From NCBI GenBank assembly GCA_036245805.1, contig BTRK01000005.1:30361469-30425468 (forward strand): a stretch of DNA of 64,000 nucleotides. Reading direction: 5' to 3'. The notes beneath the pieces are model-generated. The model ran no database searches. It was not told the DNA's origin and saw only the letters and a program-made list of their open reading frames with translations. Origin of the DNA: Pristionchus mayeri (lineage: Eukaryota > Nematoda > Chromadorea > Rhabditida > Neodiplogasteridae). A program made the position numbers and the translations under genes. Below, piece by piece: positions 12,218-23,198 of the stretch (position 1 is the first letter of the stretch; every line of letters starts with the position of its first letter).

Positions 12218-15024
12218 TACTGCCCGAGCCAGCGACGATCACCCTATCATGTTACTATTATAATATCCGTTCCGTCGTCAATAAGCTCAATGCATTTCGT
12301 TCCTTCCTTATGATTACCCAACCCGACGTCGTTTTCCTAACCGAGACCTGGTTATCCAGCAAGATACCATCTTCCCTTATCATCGGATCTCTACCATATA
12401 CCCTTACTCGCTGTGATCGATCCTCCCGCGGTGGCGGAACCTGCATTCTCCGTGATTACCTCTCCTTCTCCACAGTTTCCCTTCCCTCCACCGAACATGA
12501 GATTACATGCATTGATCTATTTCACTCGAGTGCCTACGTTAGATTGTGTCTAGTCTATCGTCCCCCAAGTTATTCCCTTGCTAAGACCGATTCCCTCGTT
12601 ACTTGCCTGTCTGACATCCATGCATCATCCCCCTACCCCATCATAATATCTGGTGACTTCAATTCCGATTCACTATGTTCCAATCCTTCTCCCATTGATC
12701 GTCTATTCCGTGATTTTATTATTTCTCTTAATCTATCTCATCTTCATACATTTCCTACGCGCGGCGTTAGATGTATCGATTGGGTCTTAGGTAACGATCC
12801 CACCGTAGTCTTGGCCATTTCTGTGATTCCTCCTTTCCCTTCTTGCGATCACTCTGGTATTTCCTTCACCCTTTCGTCTCCTCAATCACCATCTCTACCT
12901 CCTCCAATTCGTGATTTTTCTCGCGTCGATTATCCAGCTCTTTCTAACCACCTTCTTACTATTGATTGGCTATCCTTATTCCGTGACTGTCCTGATATCG
13001 ACTCCGTTTATCATAATTTCTCTTCCACAATTCACGCAGCTATTGATATATTTGTCCCCTACCGTACCCCTCGCCCTCCCACTCTCTCTTATCCTAGTCA
13101 CATTATCCGCCTAATTAAACATCATGATCAATTATTCAGTAAGATTCATATTTCAACTGTTAGAACCCTTTTTGATCAATGTAGCAAGAAACTACTATTC
13201 GAGATAGACAAATGGACTCGTTACTCCACCCGTAAAAAATTAGCCCGTATCAAAGATTTGTATCGCCATATGTCTTCCCTCACCAAACCTAAGCTTTCTA
13301 TTCCTGAATTAGTCTCCCCTAATGATGTACTTAGTTTATGACAGTTTCTCCAAGTCTAATTTACTTGCTACTGAATTCGCATCTCATTTCACCTTAGATG
13401 ATGGCATTCTCCCCCCTCTTTCTTCACTACCCATCTCTCCCTCGCTCTCTCTATTCACCCTTTTCCCTCATGCAGTTTACAAAGCATTACGCAAATTGTC
13501 CCCAGGTCTTGCTCTACAGGTTATGATGGCATTCCTCAGATCATTTTCTCGAAGTGTGCACACGCTTTATCCACCCCATTAGCTGATATCTATAATCTCA
13601 GTCTCATTTCTGGGACTGTCCCATCAGCCTGGAAACATTCCCTTATCACCCCCATTCCTAAGCCGGGCAAAGATAGCAAACTACCCTCCTCATATAGACC
13701 CATCTCTATCATCTCTCCTGCTGCTAAGACCATGGAACGTCTCATCAAAGACCACCTCAATAGTCACCTTTCTCGCTTCAATATCCTCCCGTCCAATCAG
13801 CATGGTTTCCGCTCTGGTGCTAGTGTTGTTACTAATTTATTGACTTGTCATAATGATTGGACAAATTCTCACTCTAAAAAGCTTATAACTGATGTAGTTT
13901 ACATTGATTTCACTCGTGCTTTTGATGTTGTTCCCTACCCTAAATTAATAGCTCGATTATCTCATTACGGTATCCATGGTAATCTGCTATCATGGATCGA
14001 CTCCTTCCTTTCCAACCGCACTTTCTCCGTTCGTTTGCCCTCCGCCACTAGCGACCACTTCCCCATTCTCTCCGGAGTACCACAAGGTAGCGTCCTAGGA
14101 CCTATTCTCTTCTCCATCTATCTAGCTGACCTTTCTTGTTTCTTATCCAAATTTCACAACGTATCCGTCCAATGTTATGCTGATGATGTTAAGTTGTATA
14201 TCTCCTACAATAAGTCTACCAAATCTTCTATTACCTCCGAATTTCAATCTGCCCTTGACTGTCTCTTTGAATGGACCCAACTCAACCAATTGTCCCTATC
14301 TGCTTCTAAATGCTCTCATCTTCCTATTGGCTCCAAACAATCCTCCCCTCGCTACAATATTAATTCCATTCAGTTACCCCTCGTGAATAACGTCCGTGAT
14401 CTAGGTGTCCAAGTCCGCTCTGACCTCAAGAATTCTTGTTCTATTAAAACCCGTGCTCAGAAAGCCACTTCTAAGTTATTCCTGCTCCTTAAAGCCCTCC
14501 CATTCAACTGCCCCACCATCCTCCTTCGTAGTTACAAAGCATATGTCCTACCCCTCCTTGACTTTGCATCCCCCTTTTGGAATCCACATTACATATCTGA
14601 CATTGAGACTCTTGAAAAAGTTCAACATATTTTCACCCGGCAAGTATTCTATCGTTGTTTCCCCTCCCCTTCCTATCCTCTTTCCCTACCTTCTTATTCG
14701 GATCGCTTGAAAACTCTTGGCCTGCGCCCGCTTACTGAGAGGAGAGTCATAGGAGATCTTTGTATGACTCATATGATTATGACTGGTTCTAATATCGTCC
14801 CTCGTTCATCATTCTACGTCTACAAACCCCAGCGAGATCGTACCTCTTCTTTTGGTATTAACATTGAAACGACAACTAGCACCGCCAGATTCCACTCTTT
14901 CCCTGTTCGAACCTCCCGATGGTATTCTCAACTTCCCGATGTTATTCGCACTGCCCCCAACATCCGAGTATTTAAGCGCCGACTGGAAAGCCACCCCATA
15001 ATCGCTGACCTCTCTCATCTTTAA
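12208..15024 (+). pseudogene. LINE ORF2: endonuclease and reverse transcriptase with two frameshifts
   Basis: The frame opens after a TGA at 12205-12207 with an APE-type endonuclease start (NIRSVVNKLNAF). TETWLS, RGGGTCIL and SGDFNSD motifs follow, then a linker. The reverse transcriptase carries SSYRPISI, QHGFRSG, DFTRAFD, SGVPQGSVLGP and the catalytic YADD (within QCYADDVKLY). The C terminus ends at 15024. Reading shifts frame near 13335 and returns near 13520, so a complete protein is not encoded even though the palm motifs are intact. This suggests a fairly recent inactivation. Clade assignment to CR1 is by motif impression. Confidence 0.88.
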
Positions 15025-15125
15025 TGACTCAGGAGAGTCCCCCCCCCCCCACCTGCAATCATTAATTAATTATGTGTTTCATGGTATCGTCGCGCCTCGG
15101 GCGTAGATAAATTATTATTATTAAG

Positions 15126-15870
15126 CGATTGAAATGCATCAACAGAGATTGGTGATAAAACGAGCCGACTAAGAAAGGAGCGGAGCTAATTCCGACCCCC
15201 TCCCTGTCAAATTTCCAAAATTTAGGGCAGGGCTTCGCCATTTCCCGGTTGCGCCTCACTCCAGAAAGGTAAGAAGAGGGATCGCCGCAAGCGCGCGTTT
15301 TCATAGAAACAAATGCTCTCTACACGCGCCGGGGCAGAAACATGTGCAAAAGGGGGATGAGGGGAGAGAGAGAATGCACTCCGCTCTCCCCGCCTAATGA
15401 GTGCATCGCAGACTGGTTTCTTTTGAACCACAAATCAATGAAATAATTTTTTTTCTTGATAGAGGTACTAGAATACCGAGAGGCTATCAGCCAAGAGTTG
15501 GCCGTATGTGTATGTTCGCTGAGAGCGCCAAACCAGCGTTTTCCACTGTTTTCGCAACTTAATTATCGTATGCTGACCTATTTATTACTATGTCCAGCCG
15601 CCCAGGGCTCATTTGAAAGGGAATGGAAAGAGCTTCCGAATTCGTTTTTGATCGAGTGATTTGGTTGCGAATGAAGCTTGTGCTCTCTAAATCTCGCTTT
15701 CGAGGGAAAAGTGTCCGTGCAAAGTGGGCGGAGCTTGCGGAGCCTAAATATATGTTCATATCATTCCCAATATTCTAACGTCGTTGACTACATTTTTATT
15801 GGAGTAGTGAATAAACAACTACCGGACATAGTGATTGAGAGAAGAAATACAGGAATACAAAAATACAGGA
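15126..15870. other. intergenic, no gene recognised
   Basis: Between the LINE and the RING gene only short overlapping frames on both strands are seen, none with recognisable motifs or splice structure. Part of it may be the 3' UTR of the RING gene. Confidence 0.35.
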
Positions 15871-17173
15871 TTACTCTTCGACAAAGTTCTCAATCAAAAG
15901 CCTGAATCTTGACGATTTTCTACAGAAAGGACAGGTGATCTTAGAGTATGTCGCATTCTCTCTCATTTGTTCTGCGCACGCGAGACAAATCACGTGACCA
16001 CAATCGACCAAAACAGCACGCCGATGGGGAGAATCAGAGAAGCAAATGGCACAAGAACGGGAGACGAGAAGAGTTGATCTGGAATATTGCAAATCTTTAA
16101 CAAATCATACTCATCAAGTATTTGCTACACGAGTGGATAGAAGTAGGTGTAAATTAGAATATGCGGAACCTCTGATCGTTCTCCGCACGAAGTTGACTGA
16201 TGCAGTCTCTAGATGAGCGAGTTGTTGATACTGCAGAAACGAGATGTGCAGGAGCGACCGCTCGTTCTCTTCTGTCCAGTCTTCTCACTGCGGCCTCCAC
16301 TGTATCGATATCTTGATCGAATAGACGGAAGTATGTCTCATGGTCTATCACATCATCGTGCCAGGCTTGTCGAAGACGCCTTCTCAATTCCGCTTCGCGG
16401 CTTCTTTCAGCGATTCTAAACTTTTCATCACTTATATATTTGTTGTATTATGATAAAAAGTTTCCAAAAGAACATTGAAGGAAATATTTCTGGAAGTAAA
16501 TAGCTATCATATTTTAAAGGCGGTTATATTCTATTCTCCTAAAAAACGACCTAGGAAATATGGTTATGAACTGATTCTAACCTTCGATCATTCTCTGCCC
16601 GCTGTTGATTGATATGGTTAGTAGATGAACGAGTTGTTGAATGACGATACACTGCACCCGTCCTTTCTCTTCTTTCCAGTCTCCTTACAGCGGCCTCCAT
16701 GGCATCGACATCTTGATTGCACAGTCGAAAGTACATTTCAGCGTCTATGACGTCATCGTGCCAGGCTCGTCGAAGACGGCTTCTCAATTCCACATTGCAC
16801 CTTCTCAGACCGAATCTGAACATTGAATTACTTGTATTTTTGCTATATTTAGGTGATCTCTTGAACATGTACCAAAATGCAAATATAAGGAATATAAATT
16901 ATGTTTGAACACTAACCTTTGAGCATTTCCAGCACGACTGGTGTGTTCGTAAGAGGAACGAGTCACTGTAACGGCATGTTCTGACATGTGTTGAAGGAAT
17001 GCGGCGGGCTCGGACTCATGCACCGATTGTCCTCTATCCAATCTCTCCAAGGCGGTCTCAATCGTATGAACAGACTGGCCGCGCAGTTGTTCGTAAGTGA
17101 CCGTGCCGATTAGACCGTATCGCTTGGCTCGCCACAGTCGAGATCTCAGTAGGGTCAACTCGAACTTGTCCAT
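15871..17173 (-). CDS. RING-finger protein with three helical repeat modules
   Basis: Four exons on the minus strand: 16917-17173, 16582-16815, 16170-16415, 15871-16078 (945 nt, 314 aa). Each of the first three exons encodes one module of about 80 residues with the pattern LR(S/R)RL(R/W)RA...Y.RL..Q....EAA..RL.R, followed by a Ser/Thr/Arg-rich tail. Exon 4 encodes a complete C3HC4 RING: CAIC, then VDCGH, CLAC and CPFC near the C terminus. It is probably an E3 ubiquitin ligase. The repeated modules are not a domain I recognise and may bind substrate. All internal junctions have the same phase, so modules can be gained or lost by exon duplication. A broken paralogue on the other strand begins 1.7 kb away. 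Confidence 0.87.
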
Positions 17174-17787
17174 CACTAAAGTCGCTCTGAACTGAATATA
17201 GTTACTAAATTATACACCTTGCAGAGAGAACAGTAATTGAAAATGAGATTGAACTGTAGGAAGATATGTGTGACGAAAAATTTTTTTCAAATCTAAATAG
17301 CGCAGAATTGGCAAAGAATGCGTAACTAATTTAATTAACTGATAATAGCGAATGTGAATAGGAAAATGAATACTTTCACAATACTATTTCCAAAAAGTCG
17401 ATAAAGGAAAAGCAGAAAGTGATAGATGTAAGAAAATTATATAACCAGGCTGACCATGCAGATGCTTTCGATATGTATTCGTGTTGAGGTGAAAGTTGGA
17501 GGCTTCCGACTATCACTTCCAGCCTGGGCGTGTTTAGGGGGTGATGTATCCGATCTAGCGAGGTGGTCTTATTGAACTTGCCAGAGTGTATGTTCAATAC
17601 GTGCACCCAACTTGCTCGGATACAACCCCCCTCCCATATAAGCGATCAGCACGAAATTGCTAGTCGGATGATTCCGACATGAGTACTTCAGGTATCAGAC
17701 TGAGCTTCAATACTACAGATGTTGTCTTTTCCTTCTGTAGTTTTCTCAATTTTTCTGACCCAATCATTAATTTTATCCTAGTCTTTA
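17174..17787. other. upstream spacer of the RING gene
   Basis: AT-rich sequence with no coding frame of note. It probably contains the RING gene promoter. The upstream motif set of the PB1 genes was not found here. Confidence 0.3.
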
Positions 17788-18074
17788 CAAGGGAACCGCA
17801 AAAGTACGCGGAAGTCAAACATAAATCTGAGTTGCCAAGTCGAAACTGACCACCGAGGGAGGTCCATTCCATATCTAACATCATTGGATAGTTGTTTCCT
17901 AATACCCGAATTTTAATTATTCAAATTTGGGAAAAAATTTGGTGGTTCCAGCCTGGACTCGTATTCGATTCTTGGCAACTCACAGCCATCATCGAAATGT
18001 ATGGAAGCATTGCTGGTGAAATTATCATTACCTTTGTCATTTTAATTACCTATGTCATATTAACATATTGCATC

Positions 18075-18347
18075 TTCACTGCAGTGGTGTGAGGCGCCGC
18101 TCGTCATACAAGGGTCATGAGTTCGATCCCCCGCCTGGGCAGACCAAGCCCCCTATCCCCCCCGGGGTCGGTAAATTGGTTGTAACCTCGGTCGCGAAAG
18201 GTAACGTTCCCTAGAAGCACTTTGGACAGCAGGGATACGTAGTCCTAGCAGTAGTCGGCCTCACCGCACTACACCACCTAGCGTAGTCGTTCACGACTTT
18301 AAAATCGCTTGACGTGGCTGCACCTTTTACCTTTACCTTTTACTGCT
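18075..18347 (+). mobile_element. t RNA-derived SINE
   Basis: TGCAGTGGTGTGAGGC resembles a polymerase III A box. GAGTTCGATCC about 40 bases later is a good B box. An unrelated body of about 170 bp follows, ending in a (CTTTTAC)-type tail at 18329-18347. A fragment with the same B-box region and tail appears at 52278-52335 on the opposite strand. Confidence 0.65.
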
Positions 18348-18487
18348 TATTTGTCTCTGTTTGTGTTGAATGAGGCGCCAGATGAATCATTGAAATTTGC
18401 AAATGAGTGTAAAAAAGTGTAAATCGAGGAGATACAGTCATGGGAAAAGTAAATGAGAGTTGGAACAAATAGAGAAAACGTGTTTCC

Positions 18488-18562
18488 TGCGCCAGGTGTT
18501 GAACCCCTGACCTTTTGCAAAAAGCGAAGGCACACTACCGACTGAGCCATTCGAGGTGATGT
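18488..18562 (-). mobile_element. second tRNA-like sequence, SINE head or tRNA pseudogene
   Basis: On the minus strand, TGGCTCAGTCGGTAG is an excellent A box and GGGTTCAACACC a near B box with tRNA-like spacing. The acceptor-stem halves do not pair, so it is unlikely to be a functional tRNA. Confidence 0.6.
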
Positions 18563-18861
18563 CTGTGAGTTGCCAAGAATCGATACGAGTCTAGGCTGGA
18601 ACCACCAATTTTTTCCCAAATTTCAATAATTAAAATTCGGGTCTTAGGAAACAACTGTCCAATGATGTTAGATATGGAATGGACCTCCCTCGGTGGTCAG
18701 TTTCGACTTGGCAACTCAGATTTATGTTTGACTTCCGCGTACTTTTGCGGTTCCCTTGTGATTGTTCAAGAATAGGATATCTCTTCCTCTGCAACCACTC
18801 ACCCACCAAACTCACCTTTTTTATCGTAGCCACTTGCAGTATCGTTCCTCCCCCAGCATCG

Positions 18862-21313
18862 ATGTCTCGTCCCTGCATTTTCTGCATCTGCCAACTTCAT
18901 TTGGAGAACCATCGAAGGTCAGCAAATATTCTTCTTTCCATTCATCGTCATTACTAAATGTTCGAGACTATATTGGAATGCTTAAGTGGAAATTAGAACT
19001 CAAGAATGAACATATTTCTCTTCAGAAATGCACACATGGCCGAACTGAGAAATCGATTGAGAGAAGCCTGGCTAGATGGCAGAATCTGCTGTACGACCTA
19101 CCGTCAACTACAAAATCAAGCCAGTGCGATTGAAGCAGCTTTGGAGAGATTGGCACGAAGTTAACGCCTTCCCGTACGCACTGCCCTACCTCGAGCTAGC
19201 GCTGCTCGTTCCTCAGTGAGCGGTCGCTCAAACAAATACAATAGAAGACCTCGTGCTGAGAGAGATCACAGGCTAGCATAACATAAAAACAATGACACAT
19301 TGCTTTCATTTCACTAAACATAATAACCATTTTTTTGTATGATCATATTAATTGTGGAGAATTTGATTATGTAAGGATGGTGTACATTTTAGAATTGATG
19401 TGAGACGCGAAATGGACGTGCGAGTCCAATTGAGAGAAACCTGACAAGATGGAAGAATCAATCGGGTGACCTACGAGTATCTTCTACTCAAAGAATCAGA
19501 GGAGATCGAAGTCGCCTTGGAGAAACTGGGACGAGGAGGACGAGCGGACGTTGCTACTTCTGCAGCTAGACCTCATCCTGCTGCGGCTTCGTTACCTCGT
19601 TCTCGAAACCAGTACAACAGCCAATGTCGTGAGGATCAGAGGTTCGTGTCAAATTATCTCGTGTCTTTCGATTCCCACTTGATTAATGTCATGTTGATAC
19701 CGTTGAAAAAGTGAGATAATGTTTTTTTTCTTCGTGGATCGTAGACAGAAATTGGAAAGTTTGCAATTTTTGTTATATCGATTTATCGTGATGGAATTGA
19801 ACTGTGATTTACAGATCTTCGGCTACCACAGCTCCAGTATCTTCATCTTTGAGTGGAGAATTTGACGGCTTGGTGCGAGAACGGTGAGCTTAGTATGCGA
19901 TACTTTATCATTTTGTATGTAAATATTAGGTTGGTGCAAAAGTTTCTTTACAAGGTATTTTCGAAGTTTTCTCGTAATTGCTTTGCTTGTTCCAAAAACT
20001 ACGCAGGCATCATTTGAGGCAGCATATATGTACCACAATCATTGGTTTATATCGAATCGATCTTACGTCGATCGCGGGAAAATAGTGCTAATCGAAAATT
20101 CGCAAAATTCGCGCTTTTTGGGTATTCCGCAAAAATGTCATATAATTTAAGTGAACGGAATAGCACTTTCATTCTTTTGATAAGTTGATCAATAACGGTT
20201 GACGTGTCCGCCGAACCCTTGAACTTGTGGTATTGCAATCTCGTGGAAATCGTATGAGGTGGAAAAGACCGATTCCGTTGATCCAATTTCGAAATCATCA
20301 TTTTGAAAAGTGCTGCTCTTGAGAGGAACAATGAATCATGACCATTTTTCTATTGGAGCATTAACATAATAGTTTCTTCTGATTTAGCTTTAAATGGGAC
20401 CAATTGCTCATCCGGCACAATTGTAGAGCACGATTATTAAAATTATGCTAGTTTCAAGAATTGATGTTTCCGAAAATCGACCCTCCCTTAGCTATTTCAT
20501 GACTGATCAGGCGCAGCTCATACAATATACTTCCCAGTGAATGTGCTTTACGAAAATGCTGTTATTGTGGTATAATCATTACAGTTTGTAGAGAAATAAT
20601 CTATCAAATAATCCGGAGAAAATTTGAATTTCTTGACTTTGGTATCTTACCCCGCCTGAACACCCGAACGAGCAGGATTGAACAATGGTGCGCTATGGAG
20701 AGTATACATCTACTAATATAATAAGAAACACCCCATCAAGATTGCTCAACAGCGAAGCAAGATATAGCACGAAAACTCGGGAAGTAATTTTGTAAAGAAA
20801 CTTTTGCACCAACCTAATTATAAAATATTAACATTTTTATATTCAGTCTTGCTGATTTGAGACTTGAATCGCTGTTGGCCCTTCGCACCTTGGAGAGATC
20901 ATATAGAGAAGAACGGGTCGTTGCTGCGAATCCCGTTTCTGCACCATCTCGTTCCTCTAGGGACTACATCAATCTCCTGCGAGCGAGGAACGATCAAAGG
21001 TTAGAGTAGTATCGTAAACATTTACTTTTCTCTCCTTTGGAAACAATTTCCTGTGAAGAGTGCGATAAAAAATTGTATTATTTCCAGATCAACCCGTCTC
21101 GTCTCTCGTTCGTGTGCCATCTGCTTCTCTGATTCTCCCCATCGTCGTGCTGTTTTGGTCGATTGTGGTCACGTGATTTGTCTCGCGTGTGCAGAACAAA
21201 TGAAAGAGAATGCGAGAAACCCGAAGATCACCATTCTGTATCACATTCTGCTCACATTCTGTAGAAAGTCATCAAGATTCACGCCCCTGATTGAGAACTT
21301 TGTCGAAGAGTAA
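18862..21313 (+). pseudogene. broken RING-finger paralogue
   Basis: Exons 18862-18917, 19026-19271, 19393-19641, 19815-19883, 20847-20999 and 21088-21313 keep the phases and module pattern of the minus-strand RING gene. The first exon adds a Cys-containing start (CIFCIC). Damage is clear. An in-frame TAA lies at 19162-19164 within the first module. A TGA at 19442-19444 falls where the other modules have Trp (LRET-stop-QDGRI). The donor after 19271 is GC. In the RING, CPFC has become a longer ILYHILLTFC segment that loses one zinc ligand. A mariner-derived element also sits in the intron between 19883 and 20847. A truncated product from the first exons cannot be excluded. Confidence 0.82.
19926..20817. 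mobile_element. mariner-derived element with about 28-bp terminal inverted repeats
   Basis: The left end TTAGGTTGGTGCAAAAGTTT and its complement at 20790-20817 match mariner-type termini. The 0.9 kb between them has no intact transposase frame. A similar end occurs alone near 42832. Confidence 0.85.
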
Positions 21314-21640
21314 ATTGATCTCTTTCATTTTTTATTGAGAACCATTTTTTTCGATTGATATGATTGTTTGTATTGACTTATTGTGAAGCAAATACACGAG
21401 TAAGATTATAACGCCAACACTGTGCAGCATTTGTTTCTATTGATTTTTCTCGAACACACATAGTGATACCGTTCCATTTCCATACACATACATAAAGTCT
21501 TGTTAGTTTCTCCAACCTCCATTGATCTAAGTAGCTCTTGATTTTGTGACGAAATTTAACGCATCATTGAGTTGCAAATTTTAGAATTATGACGTAATAA
21601 ATTTACAAAAAATTTTAAAATACTCTCCAGCCAATCTCCC

Positions 21641-21818
21641 ATTGGCATTCCCCTGTTCTTTCTACCTCTTCTACTGTCAACCATCGCGCGTCTATCAATT
21701 CTATAGTAGTCCAATGAGAGCTTGATATATTCGAAAATCTGAGGAGTCGCTCTTTAGCTCCGCCCACAATTACCAAAAGTATTCCAATTCTCGGTACTTC
21801 ATTCCTTCATCATCATTT
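21641..21818 (+). promoter_or_regulatory. PB1-family upstream module
   Basis: ATTGGCATTCCCCTGTTCTT (21641-21660), CCAATGAGAGC before ATTCGAAAATC (about 21728-21739), GCTCCGCCCACAA near 21756 and GGTACTTCATTCCTTCATCA near 21793 repeat the order and spacing of the module at 9.65 kb. The module lies about 120 bp upstream of the next start codon. Confidence 0.65.
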
Positions 21819-21934
21819 CCAGTGGCAGGTGGCACTCATCCTTTCACCATTGTTCAGAGATTAATATTTCTCAAATATGTACTGTATTTTTGTTTAGAAA
21901 CTGATTATCAGTTATTGAGTTTTTGTTTAGAATC

Positions 21935-22614
21935 ATGGAGTGGTCATGCTTCAACATCACCTACAACGGGTGCTCCTGCGAGTAAGCCATTCTTATACTT
22001 TATTCACCAGCATATAGGGGCGTCACCTCTAGTGGAAGCCCCCCCCCCCCCCCAGAGTGGCAAACGGCGTTAATTTCCGGAATATTTGCGCATCATACCT
22101 TATCAGATTCCACTCGTTCGCTGACTACAAACAAGTCCGAAAGACTGTCCTGGACATAATAAGGAAGAAGAACATTGACCTCTTCTACATGGGTATGAAT
22201 AAACTACAGTGAAAATGACACTTAACACATGGAGCACTTGTTCTTGTTTATCATACGGCGTTACAGAGCGCTATAGAGTTTCGAGATGGTGATTATTTTT
22301 AGATGGAGACCGTTGTGCAGAGTTGAAGACAGCTGAAGATTTCTCCCTCGCGCTTGACAAAGCCAGGTTTGTAACAACCGGAAAGCTGAAATATGCTATC
22401 GACTATTATCATTTTCAGAGACTCGAACTACATTGAATTGCTAGCCTTTGACAAGATTGAAGGGTCGAATGAAGTCGAAGAGATTAAGGGAACAAATGAA
22501 GATGAAGAGCAGAAGCACGCGCCCATCACCACTTCCTCTCTCGTCGTTTACTTCTTCATGGCCTGCTATCTCATCTTCATCGCCTATTGCATCGGGACTG
22601 TCTTCATCTTTTAG
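21935..22614 (+). CDS. small PB1-domain protein with C-terminal membrane anchor, paralogue
   Basis: Four exons (21935-21981, 22107-22192, 22303-22366, 22419-22614; 393 nt, 130 aa) with first three exon lengths (47, 86, 64) identical to those of the gene at 9.9 kb. The PB1 domain again has the acidic loop YMDGDRCAELKTAEDF. The linker is longer and Glu-rich (SNEVEEIKGTNEDEEQKHA), followed by a single hydrophobic C-terminal segment (SLVVYFFMACYLIFIAYCIG). TTTTGTTTAG ends four bases before the ATG, a possible spliced-leader acceptor. Intron 1 contains a 15-C tract at 22039-22053. It is a diverged duplicate whose partner genes remain nearby. Confidence 0.85.
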
Positions 22615-23198
22615 TTCCTCCTCGATAATGATTAGACAAAGAAGGCTGTTATCGTAAATGTTGCAAGAAACTTTTTCCAACCATTATTATATTTTAAAGT
22701 CCTCGTTTTGTTTTTACATGTCGGGACAATATTTAATAAAACCATTGCTCAACAACATAAAATTTATAAAGTAAATATTCCCAAAATTAGTTTGAAAATC
22801 AGGTAGATTCACGGATGCGTAATATTCAAATGTTAATGTCAAACAGAGTAAAATAATGAAAGGGTGGGGGGACAGGCAAAGCCACGTACCGTCCTTGCCT
22901 CTCACACCGGATTTACCTACCGTGTTCTCGTCTTTACAAAGGGAATTCCGTGCGGGATTCTTTAAGCGCTTTAATACAACTTTTGTATTGATGTCACCTT
23001 AGTGATGAACCTTCAGTGACCCGATCCAATGAGCGTCCTCGCTCTTCTATTCTCCCCCTTCAAACGCGGAATAGGCATAGCACATTCCTATAGCTTATTC
23101 ATAATCTGCGCGATAAATCTTGGATATTGGTATAAAATTATATTTTGTAGATTTCATCAGTATCATTTTTTGCCTTTTACTTGTATCGTTTTAGAGTC
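22615..23198. other. intergenic, no gene recognised
   Basis: It holds the 3' end of the PB1 gene and the upstream region of the next gene, which has a CCAATGAGCG block near 23028. No coding frame is supported. Confidence 0.35.

Larger units (their letters stand above)
11131..15125 (+). mobile_element. CR1-like LINE, near full length
   Basis: The element has a 5' region, ORF1 (11411-12217), ORF2 (about 12208-15024) and a 3' end. The 3' end carries a C tract and ATGGTATCGTCGCGCCTCGG, followed by ATT repeats near 15108-15122, a simple-repeat tail as in CR1-type elements. A short copy of the same tail sits at 23433-23487. The 5' boundary is approximate. Target duplications were not resolved. Confidence 0.85.
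17788..18759. repeat. foldback element with arms of about 200 bp and tRNA-derived loop
   Basis: The left arm (17788-17985) and right arm (18563-18759) are near-perfect inverted copies, including GGGAACCGCAAAAGTACGCG and its complement. The loop holds a SINE-like sequence on the plus strand and a tRNA-like sequence on the minus strand, annotated separately. Confidence 0.9.

Noticed and set aside
18488..18562. Functional tRNA gene
   Set aside because: A and B boxes are good, but the acceptor and anticodon stems do not form a convincing cloverleaf; a SINE head or pseudogene fits better.
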